This document shows, in pieces, positions 7,500-17,800 of a stretch of 64,000 bases of DNA. The DNA comes from an uncultured Chlorobiaceae bacterium (GTDB taxonomy: Bacteria > Bacteroidota > Chlorobiia > Chlorobiales > Chlorobiaceae). How positions within the stretch are numbered: position 1 is the first letter of the stretch; every line of letters begins with the position of its first letter. Both the position numbers and the translations under genes were made by a program. The notes below the pieces were generated by a model, which saw nothing but the letters and a program-made list of their open reading frames with translations, ran no database searches and had not been told where the DNA came from. The stretch is from contig CAJEXW010000010.1 in NCBI GenBank assembly GCA_903994525.1, forward strand, positions 25,273 to 89,272. The letters run 5' to 3'.

Positions 7500-9602
7500 A
7501 TGGCTGTCATGTCGAGCTTGAGGAATAAGACTCATATCATACTGTATACGCTTTTGGGGGCCTTTCTTGCGCTGATTGTTTTTGAGTGGGGTATGAATTT
7601 TACCGGATTCACCGGTAAGGCCAATCTGGCGGGAAAGGTCAATGGCAAATCCATCTCAAATAGTCAATATGAGGAGGTGTATAAGGCCATAACTGAAAAT
7701 TTCAGGCGTGGCAATCCGGCTGCTGAACTGACCTCTGAAACTGAGCTTGGCCTTCGTGAGCAGGCATGGAATACGGTGGTTGATCAAACCTTGCTGGAAC
7801 AGCAGTTTGAAAAATTTGGCATTACGCTTCAGGATCAGGAGGTGGTTGAAGCATTCGACAGTCCAAATCCTCCAATGGTGATTCGCCAGAATTTTTCTGA
7901 TCCTGCCACTGGATCAATTGATCGCAAGAAGCTGGACAATGCCCGCCGTGATACTCGCAACAAGGAGTTATGGTTGCAGCTTGAAAAGATGGTTCGGCAG
8001 GAGTTAAAGGTCAACAAGCTTATCCGTTCTCTTCAGACTCTTGCTCACGTTACTGAGTCTGAGCTTGGAGATATTGTCAGCAGGCAGTTTTCACGTTTTT
8101 CTGCCTCTTTTGTTCCAGTGCCACTGAGTTATGCCGGAGCGGATGCAAAGTTTCCTGTTAAGGATGATGAGATAAAAAAATATTACGATGAGCACAAAGA
8201 GCTTTTCAGACAGTTGCCTTCCCGAAAAGCTGATTATGTCTTTTTCCCTTTGACACCATCATCAAAAGATAGTCTTGCTGTTCGTACAGAACTTGAAGCG
8301 ATTCGTGGAGAGTTTTCCAGCGCGGTGAATGATAATGATTTTGTTCAAAAGCAGAGTGATCGTCCGACAGGCATTAATGTTACCTACGGTCGGGCGGATT
8401 TTTCACCGAGTGCAGGCTCTGCTCTTTTCTCTTCATCCAATTGCAAGCCTGGAGCCATTGTTGGTCCCATTGCTGATCGCGGTGAATATCGACTGCTGAA
8501 GATCAAACAGCTTGCTACTTCTCCTCAACCTGTAGCCAGGGCATCGCATATTCTGCTTCGTTTCAATCCTGCCAGCAGGGATGACATTCAAAAGGTGCGG
8601 GAGCTTTCTGTGCTTATCTACAAGCAGCTTCAGTCCGGAGTTCCATTTGAGGAGCTGGCAAAAAAATATTCTGCAGATCCTGGCAGTGCTGTCAATGGGG
8701 GTGATGTCGGCTGGTTCAGCAAAGAGCGGATGGTCCCGGCATTTTCTGCGGCGGTTTTTAGCGCTCGTCCCGGGGCAATTGTCGGGCCGGTGCAGACTCA
8801 GTTTGGATTGCATATTATCAAGGTGACAGGTTTTGACCAGAGCGCACTGCTCTGTTCAGAAGTTGTGCGGACAATCCGACCTTCCTCCGAAACCGTGGAT
8901 GGTGAACGGCGTCGTGCTATGGCATTTCAGCTCAGCGCCAAAGAGAAAGGTTTTGATAAAAGTGCAGTAGCTGAAAAGATGCGTATTGATAAAACCGGGG
9001 AGTTTGGCAGACGTACTCCTGTTGGCCCGATTGGTTACAGTGATAAAATTGCCACTTTCGCATTTAAAGCAGGTGAGGGAGATCTTTCAGAGGTACTTGA
9101 AACTGAGAAAGGTTTTTATGTTCTGCGTTTGACCGGTAAAAATGATACAGGATATCGACTGCTTGAGAAGGAGCTGAAGACGATGATTACGGCTGAGCTT
9201 ATTCGTGAGAAGCGGGGTGTTTTTCTTGAGAAAAAGCTTTCAGGAACGGCAAGGGGTACAGGTGTAACGCTTGAAAGAATTGCTTCAACTGTCGGTGTGC
9301 AGGTTGTTGCTTCTGATAGTATTCGCTGGAGTGACGGATTTATACCTGGCTATGGGGTTGATCGTGCTCTTGTGGAGTCAATTTCAGGACTTGCGCCGGG
9401 CAAGCTTTCGGCTCCGGTTAAAACCAATGATGGATATGCTCTTGTGCTGCTTAAGGGCAAAATTCTTCCTTCAGGAGTTAATGCTGCCGGAGAAAGAGCT
9501 GGTATCGCTCAGCAACTGCTTCGGGCAAAACAGGAGCAGCTCTTCGCCGAGTATTTTGCATCCCTGCGCAAAAACTCGAAAATTGAGGATCTGCGCCCAT
9601 GA
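7500..9602 (+). CDS. PpiD-like membrane-anchored peptidyl-prolyl isomerase
   Basis: A 700-residue periplasmic folding factor of the PpiD/SurA type. Residues 11-31 form a single membrane helix preceded by basic residues, so the bulk faces the periplasm. A SurA_N-like helical segment follows (about 40-190), with the VNGKSISNSQYEE entry typical of PpiD. A clear parvulin domain covers 345-443 (ASHILLRF, FEELAKKYSADPGSAVNGGDVGWFS, FGLHIIKV). Sequences like the parvulin C-terminal half also recur near 310-336, 522-545 and 628-652, which suggests degenerate repeats. It is longer than E. coli PpiD (623 residues). The role in folding outer-membrane proteins is inferred from the family, and fits the lptC, skp and tamB-like genes elsewhere in the window. 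Confidence 0.88.
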   Translation: MAVMSSLRNKTHIILYTLLGAFLALIVFEWGMNFTGFTGKANLAGKVNGKSISNSQYEEVYKAITENFRRGNPAAELTSETELGLREQAWNTVVDQTLLEQQFEKFGITLQDQEVVEAFDSPNPPMVIRQNFSDPATGSIDRKKLDNARRDTRNKELWLQLEKMVRQELKVNKLIRSLQTLAHVTESELGDIVSRQFSRFSASFVPVPLSYAGADAKFPVKDDEIKKYYDEHKELFRQLPSRKADYVFFPLTPSSKDSLAVRTELEAIRGEFSSAVNDNDFVQKQSDRPTGINVTYGRADFSPSAGSALFSSSNCKPGAIVGPIADRGEYRLLKIKQLATSPQPVARASHILLRFNPASRDDIQKVRELSVLIYKQLQSGVPFEELAKKYSADPGSAVNGGDVGWFSKERMVPAFSAAVFSARPGAIVGPVQTQFGLHIIKVTGFDQSALLCSEVVRTIRPSSETVDGERRRAMAFQLSAKEKGFDKSAVAEKMRIDKTGEFGRRTPVGPIGYSDKIATFAFKAGEGDLSEVLETEKGFYVLRLTGKNDTGYRLLEKELKTMITAELIREKRGVFLEKKLSGTARGTGVTLERIASTVGVQVVASDSIRWSDGFIPGYGVDRALVESISGLAPGKLSAPVKTNDGYALVLLKGKILPSGVNAAGERAGIAQQLLRAKQEQLFAEYFASLRKNSKIEDLRP

Positions 9603-9603
9603 T

Positions 9604-9618
9604 CTGATATTTTATCAG
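9604..9618. terminator. Small hairpin between convergent ppiD-like and ptsI genes
   Basis: CTGATA (9604-9609) and TATCAG (9613-9618) form a six-base stem with a TTT loop in the 12-base gap and the last codons of ptsI. It is symmetric and so could act in both directions, but it is AT-rich and lacks a U tract, so termination is doubtful. Confidence 0.25.
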
Positions 9619-11405
9619 TGCACCGTTCGAAATCTTTCCAGGCGAGCTTTAATTGCGCTGGAGGTATCCAGCCGGAGGCACTCAAGTGCAAGCTCTTCCG
9701 TTTCGCCTATTGTGTAGTGTGAGACCAGTGATTTCAGCGCTGGAATGTCAGAGATAACAACGCTGAATTTTCTCAGTCCACATCCCAACAAGAATGGAAG
9801 AGCAAGAGCATCAGAACCCATATCACCACAAATGATTGCCCTGCAGTGGTTCTTTTTGGCCGTTGTAATAATTCGATAGAGTTGTCTGATGATGGCAGGA
9901 TGAAATTTTTCAAAAAGATCCTGAACAATGACGTTATTTCTGTCGACAGCCAGTGTGTACTGTGTCAGGTCATTGGTGCCGATACTGATAAAATCAACAC
10001 ATTTTGTTATTTCATCAATAAGCTCCACCGCAGCAGGAATCTCGACCATAGCGCCAACGCCTGGTTTTTCGATCTGTGAATCAGCTTCAAGGATCAGCTC
10101 TGAATAGCTCTGTTCTACAGTTGTCTGCACATGTCGTATTTCGTCAAGAGACATGATCATGGGAACAAGGATATCAATATTGCCAAATTTGTTTGCTTTT
10201 ATGGCTGCTCTGATCTGCTCCTCAAGTATTTTTGGCAGATCAATCAGTATCCTGATTCCCCGCCAGCCAAGGTTGGGGTTTGGTTCTTTGACTGGTGAGT
10301 AGATCAGCTTGTCCCCGCCAATATCAAAGAGACGAATATCAAGGGGCATGGGAGCAATTGCCTCGGCCATTTCGTGGTAACAGGTGTATTGCTCTAACTC
10401 ACTGGGCACCTTTGTCCCTTCTGTAAAAAGGTTTTCGCTTCTGAAGAGTCCAATCCCTTCAGCTCCAGCGGCCTTGATCGTGTGAACCTCCTCCTTGAAG
10501 TCGACATTGGCATAAAAGGTTATTCTGACACCGCACTTTGTTGTTGCAGGCAACTCGGCATGCATTGCCGTATTCGCATCATTTTTTCTGGCCTCTTCTT
10601 TGATTCTGAGATATTCCTCAATAGTTTTTTCTTCAGGATAGATAACGACGGTGCCTGTACTGCCATCAATAATCATTGGTGTGCCTGTTGATACCTTTTC
10701 GGAAAGGTTACCAAGGCCCACAACAATAGGGATGTTGAGTGACTTGCATATCAAAGATATATGTGAGGTTTTTCCCCCTGAATCGGTAATAAAACCCTTG
10801 ACATTGCTGCGACTCAGCAAAATGATATCGGCAGGAGAAAGGTTGTCAGAGGCAACAATGACCCCTTCGGGTATCCATGAGTGGAGTTTTCTGACATGCA
10901 GATTTCTGATGATCCGGTTTTTAATATCCTGCAGATCATCAGCCCGTTCCTGAAACATAAGCTCTTCAGAATTCAGAAACTTTTGAAGATATTGATCAAA
11001 CTCCTCTGCAATAACGAGATGCGCTCCTTTTCGTTCGGATCTGATGCGGTTGGCAATCGTGTCGATAAGCATCGGATCATGCAGCATCATGATTTGGGCC
11101 TGAAACAGGTTGGAATAGTTTTTTCCCAGTTTTCTGATGGTGACCTGTTCAATTTTCTTGAGCTCATGTTCCGATCGTTTCAGTGCCACAAGAAATCGTT
11201 CAATCTCTTCGTTGATATTTTTATCATTCAGCTCTCTGATTTCATGATTTGCCTCCACTTTGATAAATGCGTAGCAGTCACCGATAGTAATTCCTTTTGA
11301 ACCGCCGATACCTGTATAGGTTGCCTCTTCACCCTTTGGTCCAAGCCCGGTTTTTGTATTTCTGCTTCCAAAATTCATCGGTTGTTTTTTTTGCTGCATG
11401 ATCAT
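9615..11405 (-). CDS. ptsI: PTS enzyme I (phosphoenolpyruvate-protein phosphotransferase)
   Basis: Takes phosphate from phosphoenolpyruvate and passes it to HPr. The phosphohistidine site is GGKTSHISL (His about 215), the PEP-binding barrel has GIGLFRSE (317-324), GWRGIR (380-385) and ISIGTNDLTQY (473-483), and the catalytic Cys lies in AIICGDMGS (about 526). At 596 residues it is full length, with an N-terminal extension of some 30 residues before YTGIGGSKGI. ATG codons at 11405, 11399 and 11378 are all possible starts. It follows dnaB by three bases. No HPr or sugar permease is nearby, whereas an EIIA-like gene lies at 35103, so a regulatory rather than transport role is the better guess. 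Confidence 0.93.
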   Translation of the reverse strand: MIMQQKKQPMNFGSRNTKTGLGPKGEEATYTGIGGSKGITIGDCYAFIKVEANHEIRELNDKNINEEIERFLVALKRSEHELKKIEQVTIRKLGKNYSNLFQAQIMMLHDPMLIDTIANRIRSERKGAHLVIAEEFDQYLQKFLNSEELMFQERADDLQDIKNRIIRNLHVRKLHSWIPEGVIVASDNLSPADIILLSRSNVKGFITDSGGKTSHISLICKSLNIPIVVGLGNLSEKVSTGTPMIIDGSTGTVVIYPEEKTIEEYLRIKEEARKNDANTAMHAELPATTKCGVRITFYANVDFKEEVHTIKAAGAEGIGLFRSENLFTEGTKVPSELEQYTCYHEMAEAIAPMPLDIRLFDIGGDKLIYSPVKEPNPNLGWRGIRILIDLPKILEEQIRAAIKANKFGNIDILVPMIMSLDEIRHVQTTVEQSYSELILEADSQIEKPGVGAMVEIPAAVELIDEITKCVDFISIGTNDLTQYTLAVDRNNVIVQDLFEKFHPAIIRQLYRIITTAKKNHCRAIICGDMGSDALALPFLLGCGLRKFSVVISDIPALKSLVSHYTIGETEELALECLRLDTSSAIKARLERFRTVH

Positions 11406-11408
11406 GAG

Positions 11409-12932
11409 TTAAAAAGGTGCATCGTCCTGAGCAATGAATGCGCTGATATTCGATTTTCCTGTATCAGGTAGCGAAGGAACATGGAACTCCTGCTCGTGAG
11501 CAGCGCTGGTAACCTCGCTGCTTGTAATATAAGTATTGGCTGTTGACTGAAAGCGCCCATAGTTTTTAAGAAATAATAACCGTATGTCACCGATCGGGCC
11601 ATTTCGTTGTTTTCCAATCACGATTTCAACAACGTCTTTGGTGGATGATCCATCTTCAAAAGTGGTTTTGCCATACATCTCTGGCCTTGAGAGGAACATG
11701 ACGACATCAGCGTCCTGTTCAATGGAGCCAGATTCTCTAAGATCGCTGAGCTGGGGTCTTCTGTCTCCCGATCGTTGTTCAACTGATCGGTTAAGCTGCG
11801 CAAGAGCGATAACCGGAATGTTCAACTCCTTTGCCAGCGCCTTCAGTGATCGGGATATCTGGGCAATCTCCTGTTCACGGTTGGTTCTTCCATCTCTTAC
11901 CGGTGTTACTAACTGAAGGTAGTCGACAACGACCATGCCAATATTATGCTCCTGTTTCATACGCCGGGTTTTGGCCGCAAGTTCCATAATGGAGATGCCT
12001 GGCGTATCGTCAATAAACAGTTTGGCTTCGTTGAGCTTGTCCATACTGTTGATAATCCGGCCCATCATTTCAGGGGTGATGCGGCCAGTCCTGACAAGTT
12101 GTGACTCGACATAAGCTTCAGCGCACATCAGCCTTATGGCCAACTGTACCTCTGCCATCTCAAGGCTGAAAAAAAGCACAGGCGTATCGAAATCCACCGC
12201 CGCATTTCTGGCCAGCGCCAGTGACAGGGCTGTTTTACCTGCGGAAGGTCTTGCTGCTATGATAATCATGTCAGAGGGCTGAAATCCGGCGGTAAGCTGG
12301 TCAAGTTCAGAAAATCCGGATCCTACTCCAGTGACCGAAGATTGTGATGCTCGCAGACTTTCAAGCATCCTGATACCGTTTTTAACAAGCTCTTTGATTA
12401 ACGAGGCCTTCTTTTTGATACCGGCCTGGGAGATGTTGAAAAACTGCTGGGAGGCGTGTTCGACAAGATCAAAAATATCCATCGACGAGCTGTAGGCTGC
12501 TCCCGAGATTTTTGCCGATATGGAGATCATTCGGCGGTAGAGGTATTTCTCTTTCGCCAGGCGGGCATAGTACTCAATATTGGCAGCGCTGATCACTTTT
12601 CCGGATAACTCGGCAAGGTAATGGCGTCCACCGACAGGCTCAAGCTCGTTCATTTTCAGCAGCTCTTCACTGACCGTGATAATGTCAATAGCCTGTCGTT
12701 TATGATAGAGCTGCATCATCGCTTTGAAGATGATCTGATGGCGACGCTCGTAAAAGACCTCTTCGCCATTGTCCCCAAAAATCTGAATCACCTGTTCAAT
12801 AGGGTCATCTTCCAGCAGAATGCAGGCAAGCACCTCCTGCTCAATTTCTGTTGAATAGGGGGGTACCCGGCTCTCTTGACTGAAATCAATGTCTTTGCTG
12901 AAATCTATGGTAACTGGCGCTTTCTTGATCAT
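11409..12932 (-). CDS. dnaB: Replicative DNA helicase DnaB
   Basis: The hexameric 5'-3' helicase of the replication fork. An N-terminal helical domain (PYSTEIEQEVLACIL, about 25-125) binds primase. The RecA-like domain follows with Walker A ARPSAGKT (227-234), FFSLEM (254-259), the Walker B strand MVVVDYLQL, then QISRSLKALAKELNIPVIALAQLNR and RPQLSDLRESGSIEQDAD. At 507 residues there is no sign of an intein, which is worth noting because DnaB is a frequent intein host. Its ATG overlaps the stop of the uracil-DNA glycosylase gene by four bases (ATGA), implying translational coupling within a coaBC-udg-dnaB-ptsI run. Confidence 0.97.
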   Translation of the reverse strand: MIKKAPVTIDFSKDIDFSQESRVPPYSTEIEQEVLACILLEDDPIEQVIQIFGDNGEEVFYERRHQIIFKAMMQLYHKRQAIDIITVSEELLKMNELEPVGGRHYLAELSGKVISAANIEYYARLAKEKYLYRRMISISAKISGAAYSSSMDIFDLVEHASQQFFNISQAGIKKKASLIKELVKNGIRMLESLRASQSSVTGVGSGFSELDQLTAGFQPSDMIIIAARPSAGKTALSLALARNAAVDFDTPVLFFSLEMAEVQLAIRLMCAEAYVESQLVRTGRITPEMMGRIINSMDKLNEAKLFIDDTPGISIMELAAKTRRMKQEHNIGMVVVDYLQLVTPVRDGRTNREQEIAQISRSLKALAKELNIPVIALAQLNRSVEQRSGDRRPQLSDLRESGSIEQDADVVMFLSRPEMYGKTTFEDGSSTKDVVEIVIGKQRNGPIGDIRLLFLKNYGRFQSTANTYITSSEVTSAAHEQEFHVPSLPDTGKSNISAFIAQDDAPF

Positions 12933-13585
12933 GGTTTTTCTCTCTTTTCAGTGTATTGCGCCCGGTCGAACATGCTTGCATAGTGCTGCATCATAACCTG
13001 AATATCCTCCCAGCATCCCCGCTTCCAGTTGGGGTTTCGCAGCAAAGCCGCAGGATGATAGGTAATAAAACAGTCATATCCATTCCATTTGATCAATCTC
13101 CCTCTCATCGTGCCTAGGGAAAGGCTGTTTTCGAGAAGAGTGTTTGCCGCAACTTTACCCAGCATCAAGATAATCTTTGGCTGAAGAATCTGAAGTTGCC
13201 GGAGTAGCCAGGGCATGCAGTTGATAATTTCATCATGGAGCGGGTTTCTGTTACCCGGTGGTCGGCATTTCAGGATGTTACAGATATAGACCTCCTCCCG
13301 CTGGAAACCTGCAGCTTGCAGGATTTTATCTAAAAGTTGACCAGAACGGCCGACAAAAGGTCTGCCGGAAGCATCCTCTTCAGCTCCGGGGGCCTCCCCG
13401 ATCACAACAAGATTTGCCGCAGGGTTGCCCTCCCCAAAGACAAAAGTAAGTCTTGTTTCAGCAAGTGTGCATTTGCTGCAGCTTTTGGATGTATCGAACA
13501 GGCTTTGTAGCTCTGCAGATGCAGAAGCAGGACTCTTTTGTTGCGAGGTATTCTGCTCGTTTTCTTCAAATAAAAAACCTTGCAT
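12929..13585 (-). CDS. Uracil-DNA glycosylase, family 4
   Basis: Removes uracil from DNA to start base excision repair. This is the iron-sulfur type: Cys36 and Cys39 (CSKC), Cys107 (KCRPPGNRNP) and Cys123 are spaced as the four [4Fe-4S] ligands of family 4 enzymes. The active-site motif is GEAPGAEED (63-71) and the DNA-contact motif is HPAALLRNP (177-185). The roughly 30-residue N-terminal lead is polar and probably disordered; it resembles the linker seen when this domain is related to phage DNA polymerase fragments. It sits 22 bases after coaBC and is coupled to dnaB by a four-base overlap. Confidence 0.93.
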   Translation of the reverse strand: MQGFLFEENEQNTSQQKSPASASAELQSLFDTSKSCSKCTLAETRLTFVFGEGNPAANLVVIGEAPGAEEDASGRPFVGRSGQLLDKILQAAGFQREEVYICNILKCRPPGNRNPLHDEIINCMPWLLRQLQILQPKIILMLGKVAANTLLENSLSLGTMRGRLIKWNGYDCFITYHPAALLRNPNWKRGCWEDIQVMMQHYASMFDRAQYTEKREKP

Positions 13586-13607
13586 GAAAATTCCGGGTTT
13601 TCAGTGG

Positions 13608-14837
13608 TTAGTGACGGTTTCCAGGCAAAAGCCTCTCAATAGTCTCAATGAGCTCCTCGGCAGCAGCATCCTTTGTCAGTTGTGGCAGCTCCTTTGTGAT
13701 ACCATTGCGCTGTATCAGGGTAAGAATATTCGTATCAACTTCAAAGCCGGAGGTTTGACGGTCAAAGTAATTGAATGCGATCAGATCCAGATTTTTGTCG
13801 GTGAGCTTTATTCTTGCATTTTCCAGGCCGAACTGTGTTTCAAGCGCAAAGCCGATGGCAAGTTGTTCGGGAGTTTTCTGACATCCGAATTCAGCAAGGA
13901 TATCAATATTTTTGACAAGAGAAAGCTCAATCTGCTCCATCTCCTTTTTCATTTTTCCTTCACGAGGTTCTGCCGGGCGATAATCAGAGACGGCGGCTGC
14001 GCCAATAAAAATGTCGCAACTTTTGAAAAAGCGTTGAGCCTCGGCGTACATTTCAGAGGCGCTTTCTACGTTACAGCGCTCTACACCCTGTGGAGTGTCA
14101 AGATGAACAGGGCCGGCGATAAGTGTGACGTTTGCGCCGCGTCTTGCTGCGCTTCTGGCAACGGCAAAGCCCATTTTACCGGAAGAGTAGTTGGATATGA
14201 AACGCACGCCATCAATTTTTTCGCGTGTCGGGCCCGCCGTTATAACGACTGATTTGCCAAATAAAGGAGAGGCTTCCGATCCTCTTTTCAAACTCTTTTC
14301 GAGCGTAGCCAGGATAGATTCTGGCTCGGGCATACGTCCGACTCCACTTTGACCAGAGGCAAGCTCCCCCTTGTCAGGAGTGATGATGGTACATCCCTGC
14401 GCCGCCAGTGTGCTGATATTTCTCTGGACAGATGGAGAGATAAACATATAGCCATCCATTGACGGGAAGAGCAGCACCGGTTTTCCTGGTCTCAGGGTGA
14501 TAAAGCAGGTGGTGAGCATATCATCGCAAAGCCCCGCAGAGAGTTTTGCCAGCGTGTGGGCTGTGGCAGGAGCAATAACAAAGGCATCTGCCCATTCCCC
14601 GAGAGAGATATGGTTTATAAAGTCGGTGTTCCCTTGATCTGTTGAAGGAAAGAGAGAGCGGTATACGGTTTCGCCTGACACTGTTGCTAACGCCAGCTCA
14701 CTGACAAATCGGGCACCTCCTTCGGTCAGGATAACTTTAACATTGGCACCTCTTTTTTTTAGAAGTCTCACTAACTGGGGTGTTTTGTAGGCAGCGATAC
14801 CTCCACTAATGCCTATAATGATGTTTTTTCCTCTCAA
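13608..14837 (-). CDS. coaBC: Bifunctional CoaBC (PPC synthetase/decarboxylase)
   Basis: Joins cysteine to 4'-phosphopantothenate and decarboxylates the product, two steps of coenzyme A synthesis. The N-terminal flavoprotein domain has GISGGIAAYK (9-18) and the catalytic His76 in NHISLG. The usual PxMNxxM motif reads PSMDGYM here (Asp128 in place of Asn), a change I recall from Bacteroidota-type enzymes. The C-terminal ligase domain has VITAGPTREKIDGVRFISNYSSGKMG and GAAAVSDYRP, then the CTP-site lysine region KMKKE. The start appears to be TTG at 14837, directly before the conserved first strand; no better codon is in frame. It heads a tight minus-strand run with udg, dnaB and ptsI. Confidence 0.94.
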   Translation of the reverse strand: MRGKNIIIGISGGIAAYKTPQLVRLLKKRGANVKVILTEGGARFVSELALATVSGETVYRSLFPSTDQGNTDFINHISLGEWADAFVIAPATAHTLAKLSAGLCDDMLTTCFITLRPGKPVLLFPSMDGYMFISPSVQRNISTLAAQGCTIITPDKGELASGQSGVGRMPEPESILATLEKSLKRGSEASPLFGKSVVITAGPTREKIDGVRFISNYSSGKMGFAVARSAARRGANVTLIAGPVHLDTPQGVERCNVESASEMYAEAQRFFKSCDIFIGAAAVSDYRPAEPREGKMKKEMEQIELSLVKNIDILAEFGCQKTPEQLAIGFALETQFGLENARIKLTDKNLDLIAFNYFDRQTSGFEVDTNILTLIQRNGITKELPQLTKDAAAEELIETIERLLPGNRH

Positions 14838-14898
14838 AATGTGATTTACCGGTTGATTATCAAGCAGGTCTGCGGCAATTTACGAAAACCGTCAGGAT

Positions 14899-17800
14899 TT
14901 ATCGTTTTCTCTCAGATGAAGGAATGAGACGATTCCAAAACTCTGTCCAGGAATGGAATCGCTCCTTATACGAAAGACTGATACCCCAGGTTTCAGCAGG
15001 TTTCTGGAGATTAGAGCTGGAGGTTGCCGTGCCGTTAAGCCCGAAAGAACGAAAAGCCTCCGCGTAGACTTTTGGAGTAATCCGGTATTCAATTTTTTGG
15101 GCAGTTCCGTAATAATCAGAGAAAGCGGCACCACTCAGGTCGGGGGAGCTTCCTGTACCAATAAAGCGCACTTTTCCCTCGGTACCAGGAACACTCAGAG
15201 CAAAATAAAGATCCAGACCACTCAATGCGCCGCTATTATCGACTCCCACATTGACATTAAAGCTTTCGAGTCCCCCGATATCCTGAATAACTCTGGAGAT
15301 TCTAGACGAAATAATACCTGTTCCCGCAGAATATCCGGCGCTTGAAACGGCTATATTGCTGATCTGTCCGCTTGTTCCGGGACGTACATACCATTGTTTG
15401 GAGAGAAGCATCGAGATAACATTCAGTTCAGCGTTTGGGTCAATCTGGCTTGAATATTTTCCAATCATATTTCCAGAAGAGTAGGGCTGTGTCTGTTCAT
15501 TAAGGTAATATCCCATCGTAACCTGCGGATTATTAAGGGTTCCCGTTATGGCCAGCAGCATGTTGACTTTATCACGATCGCCATTCTGCTGACTTAAAAC
15601 ACTGACGTATTTACTGCCGTAAAGATATTCCATGACTCCACTTCGCATATCCACATTATTCCAGGCAATCTGTCCACCATCCAGCAAGTCAAAGTTTGAA
15701 TTTGAAAACTTGTATTTTCCTCCAACAATGTTGACCGACCCAAAAAGACTGTATTGCTGATTGTTTTTGTTGAGAATCAGTGAGAGGTTATTGATTGAAG
15801 TTTCAAGTTGTTCTCCTCTATTACTGTCAAAAATCATGGTGTATTTCAGTGGCTCAATACTGCTCAGTTTGAGTTGCTGGATCTGCAGAATGTCGAGAAC
15901 TGAATGATAAAATTCTGTTTTTGCTGGAGTTACTTCGTTCTCGGGCTTTATCGTACTTGCTGCTTTCTTGTTACGGGGTATAAAGCCAATAAACTTGTCA
16001 ATGCCCACATATTTTGCACTTTCGTTGGCACCCGACCGGTAAAGAGAAAAGTCTGCGGCATCAATGATCATCTCTCCCTCAACGACAGGGGCAGAAAGAT
16101 TTCCATGCACCTGGATGTTATTCGTCGTGCCGGTTATTGTCCCAAATGAAGTTTCATCCTGTCTGTCTTTTTTATTAAACAAAAGTAATCGGTTCACTTT
16201 TGCAGAAAGAGAAAGCGTTTTAGGCTTGAATTTTTCAAGATTTATAACTCCATTGATAACACCGCTGCCTTTAAGGTTGTCGTTGATAGTTATATCCCGT
16301 AGCTCAATAGTATTCGGAGTGACATAAGCATCGCCGTTAAGCTGGTACGCGACCTGTGTTGGTTCGATTCTGATTTTTGTATTACGCAGCCGAGTGGTCA
16401 TAGATATCTCTGGCTTTGGCATCTTACCCTGAATTTGCAGCACTGTTGGTATGGTGCCTTCTACTGACGAAAAGATGGGAAACAAGTACTCAACAAACTG
16501 TGCCGAAAGATTATCAGAACGGAATGAAGCATTGACAGTTTGTTGCTCGGCTGTATGAAACTGAAGGGGAAAGAAGTTGATGACAAGGGGAATTATGCCA
16601 TTTCCATCAATAGTACTGGTTGAAGGAGCGCCTTTTTCCTGAATTGTTTCTGGTATTGGTACATTGCTATGCATGGTAAAATGGAGCTGATTATCGTAAT
16701 GATGTCCATTTCCGCTTACCGTACCAATGGTATACTTGTCATAACGAATATTCTCTCCAGTAACTTTAAAAGTACTTGTTTTTAATCCTGGCTCTCCGCT
16801 GACCTGGACAGATGCATTGATCCTCCCCGAAACCTTCTCGACCGAAGGATTCAATGCAAATCTTTTGAGCTCGTTGATATCAAGGTTGTTTAAGGTGCAT
16901 TGAAAGGTTCCTGGCAGTGAGTTGCTCAGTTCCCCGTCAAATATAGCCTCTTGTACTCCTTTTGTAATGGTAAAACGGCTACATTTTGCCGATGTTTTAC
17001 CGACCATGATACTTGAATTATCCGCTGTCTGCCATACTCCGGAAGCATCTTTTAATGAAAGGGTTTTAAAAAGTAACTCGTATCCCTCGCCATTTTTGGT
17101 TGCTGTAAATTTTGCTGATACTTTTTGTGCAGGATTGGGTATTGCAAGATCGAGAGAGGCATCAAGACGAGAAGAAGAATAAAGAGCTGAAAAAAGAGCA
17201 TTTCCATTGTTTTTACCTGAAATCGTCATTGACTCAGCTTTTCCGGAGACTGATGCCTGCTGAATTCCAAGGGTATTGCACTCTAAACCGAGTTCCATAG
17301 AAAGTTTTTTCAGAAACAAGGTATTACGTGCCTGCAAGCTGGATAGGTCAATTGATGAGTTTATTAAACATTGTCCATTTCGGTAGCTAACCTGACCCTC
17401 AGCACCTCCTTCAAGCGAAATTCCTTGAATCGGCAACAGCAGTATCAGAGGAGAAAGATCTTTTACGACGATCCCATACTTTATGGTAAAAGGTTTGTCA
17501 AAAGTATTCTCGGCAGTGAGCGGAGTGCCAAGTGTTGTTGGCCAGATATTTTGTGTTGTGATTTCACTCACAATACCAGAACGGGCAAGTTGACCAAGAG
17601 AGAGCAGCTCTTGAAATGAATAATTTCCTTCTGCCAGCACATCAATAAAATCACTGTTTATCTTTACCCGAGAAGTGGTTGCATTCTGTACAATGTCGAT
17701 TGACGCTTTGGTGTTATCTTTAAGCTCAAAGCCGTTGATTAAAGATGGGGCAAACTGTAGTGTGCCCGAGATATTCAACATTTTGGGATCAAACCCAGAA

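Noticed and set aside
11409..12932. Intein in DnaB
   Set aside because: DnaB is a common intein host, but the motifs are contiguous and the length is standard.
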